The position numbers and the translations under genes were made by a program. Below, piece by piece: positions 50,401 to 62,400 of a stretch of DNA of 64,000 nucleotides (its first letter is position 1; the number at the start of each line of letters is the position of its first letter). The notes below the pieces were generated by a model that worked only from the letters and a program-made list of their open reading frames with translations, was not told the DNA's origin and did no database searches. Origin of the DNA: Archangium minus (GTDB taxonomy: Bacteria > Myxococcota > Myxococcia > Myxococcales > Myxococcaceae); assembly GCF_044360475.1 (NCBI RefSeq), contig NZ_CP043494.1, positions 5,394,001 to 5,458,000 on the forward strand, read 5' to 3'.

Positions 50401-53400
50401 GGCCCCGGAGGCGGAGGCGCCGACGCGCGAGGGATACGTGGCGCCACGGACGGAGCTGGAGCAGCGGATAGCTGACATCTGGGCGACCCTGCTGAAGCAG
50501 CAGCGAGTGGGGGCACACGACAACTTCTTCGAGCTGGGTGGGCACTCGCTGCTGGCGACGCAGGTGGCCACGCGTTTGCGTGAGGCGCTCCAGCGGGAGT
50601 TGCCCGTACGGGTGCTCTTCGAGGCCCCGACGGTGGCGGAGCTGGCGCAACGGTTGGAGTCCGCGGCGGGTGGATCTCAAGGGGTTCAGCCTCCACCGCT
50701 GGTGCCAATGCCGAAAGACGGTGAGCTGCCACTGTCCTTCGCGCAGCAGAGGCTGTGGTTCATCGAGCAGTTCGCGCCGGGAGGTTTTGCCTACAACCTT
50801 CCGTTTGTAACGCGGCTGAAAGGCCAGCTCGACGTGGCGGCGCTGGAGCGGAGCCTGGCGGAGCTGATGCGTCGGCACGAGGCCCTGCGCACGACGTTCA
50901 CCCAGGTGGATGGGCAGCCAGTACAGCGGGTGGCTGCGGAGCTAACACTCACGCTGCCCGTGGAGCGTCTGGAGGAGTTGCCGCAAGAGGCGCGCTCCGG
51001 TGCGGTCCAGCGGCGCGTGGAGGAGGAGTTCCGGCGCGGGTTCAACCTGGAGAAGGGCCCGCTGGTCCGGGTGCTGCTGTTGCGAGTCACCGCGGAAGAG
51101 CACGTGCTGGTGCTGGTAATGCACCACATTGTTGGGGATGGCTGGTCCCTGGGCGTGCTCGTGCGGGAGCTGTCCGCGTTGTACGAGGCGTTCTCCACAG
51201 GCGTCGAGCCCGCGCTGGCCGCATTGCCAGTGCAGTACGGCGACTATGCCCGGTGGCAGCGGGAGTGGCTGAAGGGCGAAGTGTTGGAGACGCAGCTGTC
51301 CTGGTGGAAGCAGCGGCTGGCCGGAGCGCCACCCGCGTTGGAGCTTCCCACGGACAGGCCGAGGCCTCCCGTGCAGACGTTCCGTGGGGCCACGCTGGCG
51401 GTGCGTCTGCCCGCGGCGCTCTCTGGCGCCATTCGGGAGCTGAATCGCCGGGAGGGCGTCACGCCTTTCATGACGTTCCTGGCGGCGTACCAGGCTCTGC
51501 TGGCGCGCTACAGCGGACAGACGGACATCGTGGTGGGCTCGCCCATCGCGGGGCGCACCCAGCGCGAGCTGGAAGGGCTCATCGGCTTCTTCGTCAACAC
51601 GCTCGCGTTGCGCGTGGATGCTCCCGCGAACACGAGCTTCCGCGAGCTGCTGGTCCGGACTCGTGAAGCCTGCTTGGGCGCATATGCGCACCAGGACATG
51701 CCTTTCGAGCAGTTGGTGAATGCCCTGCACCCGGTGCGCGACTTGAGCCGCCCGGCGCTGTTCCAGGTGATGTTCGCTCTCCAGGAGTCGTCTCCCGCGT
51801 TGTCTCTGTCCGGTGTTTCCTCTGAAGAGGTCGCCTTCGAGCCCGGGCTGGCGAAGTTCGAGCTGACCCTGTTCGTGAGGGAGGGAGCGGAAGGGTGGGT
51901 GAGCCAGTGGGAGTACAACACCGATCTGTTCGATGGGGCGACGGTGGAGCGGATGGCGGCGCACTACGTGCGGCTGCTGGAGGGAGCGCTCGCGCGGCCA
52001 GAGCAGCGCCTGTCGGAGCTGCCGCTGCTGAGCGAGGAGGAGCGGCGGCGGGTGCTGGTGGAGTGGAACCAGACGCGAACGGAGTACCCGCGTGAGGCCA
52101 GTGTCCATGAGTTGTTCGAGGAGCAGGTGGCATGCCGGCCCGGAGCAGTGGCGGTGGAGTACGAGGGGCGGAGGCTCACGTACGCGGAGCTGAATTGGCG
52201 GGCCAACCAGGTGGCCAGACACCTGAAGCGGCTGGGCGTCACGGTGGGGACACGGGTGGGGCTGTGCGCCGGCCGCTCAGTGGAGCTGGTGGTGGCGACG
52301 CTGGGCATCCTGAAAGCGGGAGGGGCATACGTGCCGCTGGACCCGACGTACCCAGCGGAGCGCCTGGCGTTCATGGTGGAGGACACGGCGGTGCCGGTGG
52401 TGCTGGTGCAGCCGGAGCTGATGTCGAAGCTGCCGCCGGTGAGTGCGCAGGTGGTGGAGCTGACGGAGGCGTCCTGCGCGAGCGAGAGCGGCGAAAACCT
52501 CTCGCAGAGGGTTGCTCCCGAGGCGATGGCGTACGTGATGTACACGTCGGGCTCGACGGGCAAGCCCAAGGGCGTGTGCATCCCTCATCGCGGCATCGTG
52601 AGGACGGTTCGGAACACGAACCACGTTCGGTTCACGGAGCAGGACCGCGTCGCCCAGATGTCCAACACGGCGTTTGATGCGTCGACCTTCGAGCTGTGGG
52701 GCGCGTTGTTGAACGGGGCGACCCTGCTGGGCGTGCCGAAGGAAGTGGCGCTGTCACCAAGGGCCCTGGCCGCGTTCGTGCGCGAGCAGCAGGTGAGCGT
52801 GATGTTCGTGACGACAGCGCTCTTCAACCAGGTGGCGGCGGAGTGCCCAGACGCGTTCCGGACGGCGAAGTACGTGCTGTTCGGCGGAGAGGCAGCGGAC
52901 CCGAGGTGGGTGAAGGAGGTGTTGGAGAAGGGAGCACCGGAGCACCTGGTGAATGGCTACGGGCCGACGGAGGTAACCACCTTCACCTGCTGCTACGGGA
53001 TGCAAGAGCCCGGGCAGGTGGGGCACTCGGTGCCGATTGGAAGGCCTGTGTCCAACACGGAAGTGTACGTGCTGGACGAGCGGATGCAGCCCGTGCCCGT
53101 GGGGGTGGTGGGCGAGCTGTACGCAGGCGGAGATGGGCTGGCGCTCGGGTACCTGAACCGGCCAGAGCTCACGGCGGAGAAGTTCGTGGCGCACCCGTTC
53201 AGCACGGAGCCGGAGGCCCGGCTGTACCGGACGGGAGACCTGGTGCGGTACCGGCCGGATGGGAACCTCGAGTACATGGGGCGGAGGGATGAGCAGGTGA
53301 AGGTGCGCGGCTTCCGCATCGAGCTGGGGGAAGTCGAGGCGGCGCTGTCGAAGCACCCCGGCGTGGGCGAGGTGGTGGTGACGGCCCGGGACGAGGGACC

Positions 53401-56400
53401 CGGTGGCAAGAGGCTGGTGGCCTACGTGGTGCCGCGCGAAGGCCAGGAGGTGGACGCGGGAGCACTGAGAGCCCTGCTCAAGCAGACACTGCCCGAGCAC
53501 ATGGTGCCCTCGGCCTTCGTGTGGCTGGAGGCCCTGCCGCTCACGCCCAACGGGAAGGTGGACCGCAAGGCCCTACCGGCCCCGGAGGCGGAGGCGCCGA
53601 CGCGCGAGGGATACGTGGCGCCACGGACGGAGCTGGAGCAGCGGATAGCTGACATCTGGGCGCCCCTGCTGAAGCAGCAGCGAGTGGGGGCACACGACAA
53701 CTTCTTCGAGCTGGGTGGGCACTCGCTGCTGGCGACGCAAGTGGCCACGCGTTTGCGTGAGGCGCTCCAGCGGGAGTTGCCCGTACGGGTGCTCTTCGAG
53801 GCCCCGACGGTGGCGGAGCTGGCCGCCCGACTCGAGTCGATGCCGGGAGGACAACAAGGGCGGCAGCTTGCGCCCCTGGTCCCGGTTCCGCGAGAGGGCG
53901 GGTTGCCCCTGTCCTTCGCGCAGCAGAGGCTGTGGTTCATCGAGCAGCTCGAGCCCGGTGGGTTCACGTACAACGTTCCCTATGCCGTGCGGCTGAAGGG
54001 CCAGCTCGACGTATCCGCGCTGGATCGGAGCCTGCGAGAGATCGTCCGTCGACACGAGTCCCTGCGGACGACGTTCGTGCAAGTGGATGGCCGGCCGGTG
54101 CAGCGGATTGCCTCCGAGCAGAGACTGACGCTGCGTGTAGAGCGCCTGGAGGGGCAGTCCTCCGATGCGGTTCGGCTCCGAGTAGAGCAGGAGGCACGCC
54201 GTCCCTTCGAGCTGGAAACAGGTCCGTTGGTGAGAGCGGTGCTGCTGCGCGCAGCGGCGGACGAGCATGTGCTGGTGCTCGTGATGCACCACATCGCCTG
54301 CGACGTCTGGTCCTTGGACCTGCTGTTGCGCGAGCTGGAGACGTTGTACCGGGCGTTCTCCTCGGGAACGGAGCCCGCATTGCTGCCTTTGCCGGTGCAA
54401 TACGCGGACTACGCGACATGGCAGCGCGAGTGGCTGAAGGGCGAAGTGCTGGAGGAGCAACTTTCCTGGTGGAAGCAGCAGCTCGCCGGAGCACCTCCCG
54501 TGTTGGAGCTGCCGACGGACCGGCCGAGGCCCGCTGTGCAGACCTTCCGTGGGACGTATCTGGCGATGCCCCTGCCTCCGGCGTTGTCCGCGGCAGTGAA
54601 GAAGCTGAGCCACGAGGAGGGCGTCACGCAGTTCATGGCGTTCCTGGCGGCGTACCAGGCGTTGTTGGCGCGCTACAGCGGACAGGCGGACATCGTGGTG
54701 GGCTCGCCCATCTCCGGGCGCAACCGACGCGAGGTAGAGGGGCTCATCGGCTTCTTCCTCAACACGCTGGCGCTGCGCGTGGATGTGTCGGACGACGTGA
54801 GCTTCCGGGTGTTGCTGCGTCGCGTGCGTGAGTCGTGCTTGGGGGCCTATGCCCATCAGGATCTGCCGTTCGAGCAGCTGGTGGATGCGCTCCAGCCGGT
54901 TCGCGACCTGAGCCGGTCTCCGCTCTTCCAGGTCATGTTCGTCTACCAGACCGCGCTAACGGCTATGGCGCTCCCGGGCGTGTCCGTGGACGAGTTCGCC
55001 TTCCAGCCCGGGATGGCGAAGTTCGACCTGACGCTGTTCGTGAGAGAGACGCCGAACGGGCTGGTGAGCCTCTGGGAGTACAACACCGACCTGTACGACG
55101 AGGCGACGGTGGAGCGGATGGCGGCGCACTACGTGCGACTGCTGGAAGGGGCTGTGTCGAACCCAGAGCAGCGTGTCTCCGCGCTGCCGCTGATGGGAGA
55201 GGAGGAGCGGCGCAGGGTGGTGGTGGAGTTCAACGACACGGCGGTGCTGCATGCGCCAGCCCGTGGTGTGCACGAGCTGTTCGAAGCGTGGGCGGACAGG
55301 ACGCCTGAAGCGGTGGCGGTGAGCTTTGGGGAGGAGCGGCTCACCTACGGAGAGCTGAACCGGAAGGCGAACCGGCTGGCGCACCACCTGAGGACATTGG
55401 GAGTGGGGCCAGACGTGCCGGTAGGCTTGTGCGTGAAGCGCTCGCTGGAGCTGGCAGTGGGCGTGCTGGGAGTCCTGAAGGCCGGGGGCGCATACGTGCC
55501 GCTGGACCCGGCGTACCCAGCGGAGCGGCTGGCGCTGATGCTCAACGCGTCGCGAGCGCCGGTGCTGCTCACCCAGCAGGCGCTGAAGGACACGCTACCG
55601 GCCAGTGAGGCCAGGCGGCTGTACCTGGATGCGGACGAGGGAGCGTGGGCCGGGAGCAGCGAGGCGAATCCGGAGAGCGTGTCAGGGCCAGAAGTGCTGG
55701 CGTACGTCATCTACACATCGGGTTCGACGGGAGTACCAAAGGGAGTGGCGATGCACCACCGGCCGCTGCTCAATCTCATGCGGTGGCAGGTGGAGCGCTC
55801 GAAGGCGAAGAAGACGCTGCAGTTCTCGGCGCTGAGCTTCGACGTGAGCTTCCAGGAGTTGTTCTCCACGTGGGGGGCGGGTGGAGAGCTGGTGCTTATC
55901 CCCGAGGAGCTGAGGCTGGAGGCGAGGGCGCTGCTGGAGAGGATGGAGAGCAGCGGGGTGGAGAGACTGTTTCTGCCCTTCGTGGCGCTGCAAAACCTGG
56001 CGGAGGTGGCGGACAGAGAGGGGCTGGCGCCGAGCAGGCTCAAGGAAATCATCACGGCGGGCGAGCAACTTCGAGTGACGCCAGCGCTTCGGCGCCTGAT
56101 GAAGAAGCTGGGCGGTGTCCTGGAGAACCAGTACGGGCCGACAGAGACGCACGTGGCGACGGCGTACCGGCTGGAGGGAAGCCCGGAGAACTGGCCGGAG
56201 CTGCCAAGCATCGGCAAGCCGATAGCCAACACGAGCGTGCACCTGCTGGACGGGAATGGAGAGCCGGTGCCGGTGGGGGTGCCGGGAGAGCTGCACATAG
56301 GAGGGGCAGCAGTAGCGAGGGGCTACCTGCACCGGCCGGAGTTGACGCAGGAGAAGTTCGTCCCGGATGTGTTGGGAGTGGCGCCAGGGCGCAGGCTGTA

Positions 56401-59400
56401 CCGGACGGGGGACTACGCAAGGTACCAGGCGGACGGGAACCTCGAGTTCCTGGGGCGCAGGGATGCGCAGGTGAAGGTGCGTGGCTTCCGCATTGAGCTG
56501 GCGGAGGTGGAGGCCGCGCTGGCCAGGCACCCCACAGTGAAGGACGTGGCTGTCGTTGCCAGAGAGGTGAGCGCCGACGGAAAGCGGCTCGTGGCGTACG
56601 TGGTGGGTCAGGACGGACAGGCGCCAGCAGCCGGAGAGCTGAAGCGTTTCCTGAAGGAGCGGCTGCCCGAGTACATGGTGCCGCAGTTCTTCGTGAGCCT
56701 GGAGTCCTTCCCCCTGACGCCCAGTGGGAAGGTGGACAGGAAGTCCCTGCCCACTCCGGACGTGGAAATAGCGCGGGAAGAGTTCGTAGCCCCCCGGACG
56801 GAGCTGGAGCAGCGGGTGGCGGACCTCTGGGCGTCGCTGCTGGGCCAGGGGCGAGTGGGGGCACACGACAACTTCTTCGAGCTGGGCGGGCACTCGTTGC
56901 TGGCAATGCAGGTGACGTCGCGCCTGCGTGAGGAGCTCCGAGTGGAGCTGCCGGTGCGTGTGCTCTTCGAGTCCCCGACAGTGGCGGAGCTCGCGCAACG
57001 GCTCGAATCGATGCCAGGTGGGAAGCAGGAGCTCCGGCCTCCTCCGCTGGTTCCGATGCCGAGGGACGGTGCGCTGCCACTGTCCTTCGCGCAGCAGCGC
57101 CTGTGGTTCCTGGATCGGTTCGATTCGCGGAGCTCGCTCTACAACCTCGCCCTGGTGCTGCACCTGGAGGGCGTACTCGACGTGTGCGCGCTGGAGCGAA
57201 GCTTCCGTGTGCTGGTGCAGCGGCACGAGGCCCTGCGGACAACGTTCCAGCAGGGTGAGCAGGGCGTGTTCCAGGTCATCTCCCCCACGGTGGAGCTGCC
57301 TTTGACGGTGGTGGACCTGCGCGAGCTGCCCGAGGCGAATCGCGAGGAAGAGGCGCGGCGGTTGTTCAACGAGGAGGTCCTACGGCCGTTCGACTTGAAG
57401 GTGGGACCGCTCCTGCGGGTGACGTTGCTGCGCCTGGGTGAGGCGGAGCACGTGCTGGTGCTGGCGATGCACCACATCGTCTCGGATGGTTGGTCGATGG
57501 GGGTCCTCGCTCGGGAGTTGAAGGCGCTCTACGAGGCCTTCCTGGCGGGCAAGGAGTCCCCGCTGGAGGCGCTGCCCATCCAGTACGCGGACTACGCGAC
57601 GTGGCAGCGGGAGTGGCTCGATGGAGAGGTGTTGCGCTCCCGGCTCTCCTGGTGGCGTCAGCAGCTCGAGGGAGCGACGCCAGTCCTGGAGCTGCCGACG
57701 GACAGGCCGAGACCTCCGGTGCTGCGCTACCGAGGAGCGCTCCATTACCTGACCCTGCCCCTGGCGCTGGCGGAGGGACTGCGGAAGCTGAGCCACCAGG
57801 AGGGCGTCACGCTGTTCATGACGCTGCTGGCGGGCTTCCAGGCGCTGCTGCACCGCTACTCGGGACAGGACGACATCTGCGTGGGCTCGCCCATCGCAGG
57901 CCGCAATCACGCAGAGGTGGAGGGGCTGATCGGCTTCTTCGTCAACATGTTGGTGATGCGGGCGAGGGTGAGGGGAGATGCGCCCTTCCGGGAGCTGCTG
58001 CGCCAGGTAAAGGAGACCGCGCTGGGGGCGTACGCGCACCAGGAGTTGCCCTTTGAAAAGCTGGTGGAAGAGCTGAAGCCTGCTCGTGACACCCGCCGCA
58101 CGCCGCTGTTCCAGGTTGCGTTCGCCCTGCAGAACACTCCGTCGCCAGAGCTGGCGCTGCCGGGAATTGTGTCTCGGTCGCTGAGCCTTGCCGGCCAGAC
58201 GTCAAGGTTCGACTTGACGTTGTCGCTGAGGGAGACCGCGGCAGGACTGGAGGGCGTGGTCGAGTACAACACGGACCTGTTCGAGGCCTCCACCATTGAC
58301 CGGATGTTCGGGCACCTGCGGATGTTGCTGGAAGGCGTGGTGGCGAATCCCGGATGCCGCATCGGTGAGCTGCCGCTGTTGAGTGAGGAGGAGCGGCGGC
58401 GGGTGCTGGTGGAGTGGAACCAGACGCGAACGGAGTACCCGCGCGACGCCAGTGTCCACGCGCTGTTCGAGGAGCAGGTAGAGCGCCGGCCCGGAGCGGT
58501 GGCCATGGAGTCCGAGGGAGCTCGGCTCACGTACGCCGAGCTGAACCGGCGAGCCAATCAGGTGGCCTGGTCCCTGCGACGGCTGGGTGTCGCGGTGGGG
58601 ACGCCGGTAGGGCTGTGCGCGGGGCGTTCGCTGGAGATGGTGGTGGCGACGCTCGGCATCCTGAAGGCGGGCGGTGCGTATGTACCGCTGGATGCGTCCT
58701 ACCCCGTGGAGCGCCTGGCGTTCATGCTGGAGGACACGGCGGTGCCCGTGGTGCTGGTACAGCCGGAGCTGGCGTCGAAGCTGCCTCCGACGAAGGCAAA
58801 GGTGGTGGAGCTGTCGGAGGAGGTCTTCGCGCACGAGCGGGGAGAGAACCTCGCGGAGCCAGTGGGAGCGGAGTCCCTGGCGTACGTAATGTACACGTCG
58901 GGCTCGACGGGCAGGCCCAAGGGCGTGTGCATCCCTCACCGGGCAATCGTGAGGTTGGTGCGAGACACCCAGTTCCTCCAGGTGACGGCGGAGGATCGCT
59001 TCACGTTGATGTCGAACACGTCGTTTGACGCGGCGACGTTGGAGCTGTGGGGCGCGTTGTTGAACGGAGCGACGCTCGTCCGAGTGCCGAGGGAGGTGGT
59101 GCTGTCGCCGAGGACCCTGGCCGCGTTCCTGCGCGAGCAGCAGGCGAGCCACATGTTCGTGACGACGGCGCTCTTCAACCGGGTGGCCGCCGAGTGCCCG
59201 GATGCCTTCCAGACGATGAAGTACGTGGTGTTCGGCGGCGAGGCGGCGGACCCGAGGTGGGTGCGGGAGGTGTTGGAGAAGGGGGCGCCAGAGCACCTGG
59301 TGAACGGCTATGGGCCGACGGAGAACACGACGTTCTCGACGACCTACGAGGTGAAGGCGGTGCCCGAGGGCGCGACGTCGGTGCCCATCGGTAGGCCCAT

Positions 59401-62400
59401 CTCGAACTCGGAAGCGTACGTGCTGGATGCGTGGATGCAGCCGGTGCCGGTGGGCGTGGCCGGAGAGTTGTACGTCGGGGGGGATGGTCTGGCGCTCGAG
59501 TACCTGAACCGACCCGAGCTCACGGCGGAGAAGTTCGTGGCGCACCCGTTCAGCCAGAAGCCGGGGGCGAAGCTCTACAAGACGGGAGACGTGGCGAAGT
59601 ACCTGCCGGACGGGAACCTCGAGTACCTGGGTCGGCGGGATGCGCAGGTGAAGGTGCGTGGCTTCCGCATCGAGCTGGGTGAGATCGAGGCGGCGCTGGC
59701 AAAGCACCCAGGCGTGGGCGAGGTGGTGGTCACGGTCCGGGACGAGGAGCTCGGCGGTAAGCGGTTGGTGGCCTACGTGGTGCCACGCCAGGAGGTGGTG
59801 GCGGGAGCGCTGAGGGCCTTCCTCAAGCAGTCGTTGCCCGAGCAGATGGTGCCCTCGGCCTTCGTGTTGCTGGAGTCGCTGCCGCTTACGCCCAACGGGA
59901 AGGTGGATCGCGAGGCACTGCCGGCACCGGAGGCGATCGGTGAAGCACGGGAGGCGTACGTCGCGCCCCGGACGGAGCTGGAACAGGTGGTCGCGGGCCT
60001 CTGGGCGTCCCTGCTGAAGCAGCCACGTGTGGGGGCTCGGGAGCACTTCTTCGAGCTCGGAGGTCACTCGCTGCTGGCGATGCAGGCCGTGTTGCGCCTG
60101 CGGGAGATGCTGCGGGTGGACCTGCCGGTGCGTGTCCTCTTCGAGGCGCCGACCGTCGCCGAGCTGGCGGTCCGGCTCGAGGCCCTGCTGGGAGAGCGGC
60201 CGGTGTTCCAGACTCCGCCGCTGGTTCCCGTACCGAGAGAGGGGCCACTCCCGCTGTCTTTCGCGCAGCAGCGGCTGTGGTTCATGGACCGGTTGTCCCC
60301 GGACAGCCCGCTCTACAACATCTACATGGCGCTCCGGCTGGACGGCGCACTCGACGTGACAGTGTTGGAGCGCTGCTTCACCGAGCTGGTGCGCCGGCAC
60401 GAGCCCCTGAGGACGACGTTTCAGCAGGGACAGGGCGGGGCGGTCCAGGTCATCGCTCCTCCAACGCCGTTGTCACTGACGACCGTGGACCTGCGCGCGG
60501 TGCCCGAAGGGACGCGCGAGGAAGAGCTCCGGAGGTTGACGACCGAGGAGTCCCTTCGCCCCTTCAACTTGACCCTGGGGCCCCTGCTGCGAGTGACGCT
60601 GCTGCGCCTGGGCGAGGCAGAGCACGTGCTGGTGCTGGTGCTGCACCACATCGTCTCGGATGGCTGGTCCATGGGCGTGCTCGTCCGGGAGCTGAAGGCG
60701 CTCTACGAGGCCTTCCTGGCAGGCAAGCAGTCCCCGCTGGAGGCGCTGCCCATCCAGTACGCGGACTACGCGACGTGGCAGCGGGAGTGGCTCGACGGAG
60801 AGGTGTTGAGCACGCAGCTCGCCTGGTGGCGCGCACAGTTGGAGGGCGCACCGACCGCACTGGAGCTGCCGACGGACAGACCCAGGCCCGCGGTGAAGAC
60901 TTACCGGGGCGCCGTGCAGCGCGTGCACCTGCCCCTGGCGCTGACGGAGGGGTTGAGGAAGTTGAGCCACCAGGAGGGCGTCACGCTCTTCATGACGTTG
61001 TTGGCGGGCTTCCAGGCGCTGTTGCACCGCTACTCGGGACAGGACGACATCTGCGTGGGCTCGCCCATCGCAGGCCGTGATCACGCAGAGGTGGAGGGGC
61101 TGATCGGCTTCTTCGTCAACATGCTGGTGCTGCGGGCGCGGGTGAAGGGAGAGGCACCCTTCCGGGAGCTGCTGCGCCAGGTGAAGGAGACGGCGCTGGG
61201 CGCTTACGCGCACCAGGAGGTGCCCTTCGAGAAGCTGGTGGAGGAGCTGAAGCCCGAGCGAGACACCCGCCGCACGCCGCTGTTCCAGGTGCTGTTCGTC
61301 CTGCAGAACGCCCCGCTGGAGGAGCTCACGCTGCCGGGGTTGATGCTCCAGCCGCTGAGCGTGGAGGGCCAGACGGCCAGGTACGAGCTGACGCTGTCGC
61401 TGCAGGAGACCGACGCGGGGCTCGAGGGCGGTATCGAGTACAACACCGACCTCTTCGACGCGGAGACGGTGGCCCGGATGATGGCGCACTACACGCGGCT
61501 GCTGGAGGGCGCCGTCGCTCGTCCGGAGCAGCCCGTGGCGGTGCTGCCCCTGCTGACGGAGGAGGAGCGACGGCAGGTGCTGGTGGAGTGGAACCAGACC
61601 TGGACGGAGTACCCGCGGGCCAGCATCCACTCCCTCTTCGAGGAGCAGGTGGCGCTCCGACCCGAGGCGGTGGCCGCGGAGTACGAGGCCCGGCGGCTCA
61701 CGTATGCCGAGCTGAACCGACGCGCCAACCAGGTGGCCAGGTCCCTGCGTCGGCTGGGCGTGGGGAAGGGGACGCTGGTGGGCCTGTGCTCGGGACGCTC
61801 GCTGGAGCTGGTGGTGGCGATGCTCGGCATCCTGAAGGCGGGCGGGGCCTACGTGCCGTTGGATCCGTCGTATCCCCAGGAGCGGCTGGCCTTCATGTTG
61901 GAGGACACAGCGGTGCCGGTGGTGCTGGTGCGGCCGGAGCTGGCGTCGAAGCTGCCTCCGACAAAGGCGAAGGTGGTGGAGCTGTCGGAGGAGGCCTTCG
62001 CGCACGAGCGGGGAGAGAACCTCGAGGAGCCGGTAGGAGCGGAGTCCCTGGCGTACGTGATGTACACGTCAGGCTCGACGGGCAAGCCCAAGGGCGTGTG
62101 CATCCCCCACCGGGGCGTCGTCCGGCTGGTGCGCGACACCTGCGTCCTCCAGGTGACGGCGGAGGACCGCTTCACGCAGATGTCCAACACCTCGTTCGAC
62201 GCGTCGAACCTCGAGCTGTGGGGCGCGTTGCTGAACGGCGCGACCGTGGTGGTCGTACCGAAGGAGGTGGCCCTGTCACCGAAGGCCCTGGCCAGCTTCC
62301 TGCGCGAGAAGCAGGTGAGCGTGGTGGTCCTCACGACGGCGCTCTTCAACCAGGTGGCGGCGGAGTGCCCGGACGCCTTCCAGACAGTTCCTTCCGTGAT

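Noticed and set aside
58202..60400. 732-codon leftward open frame inside the NRPS
   Set aside because: Shadow frame of modules 4-5; similar shadows recur at equivalent positions of other modules.
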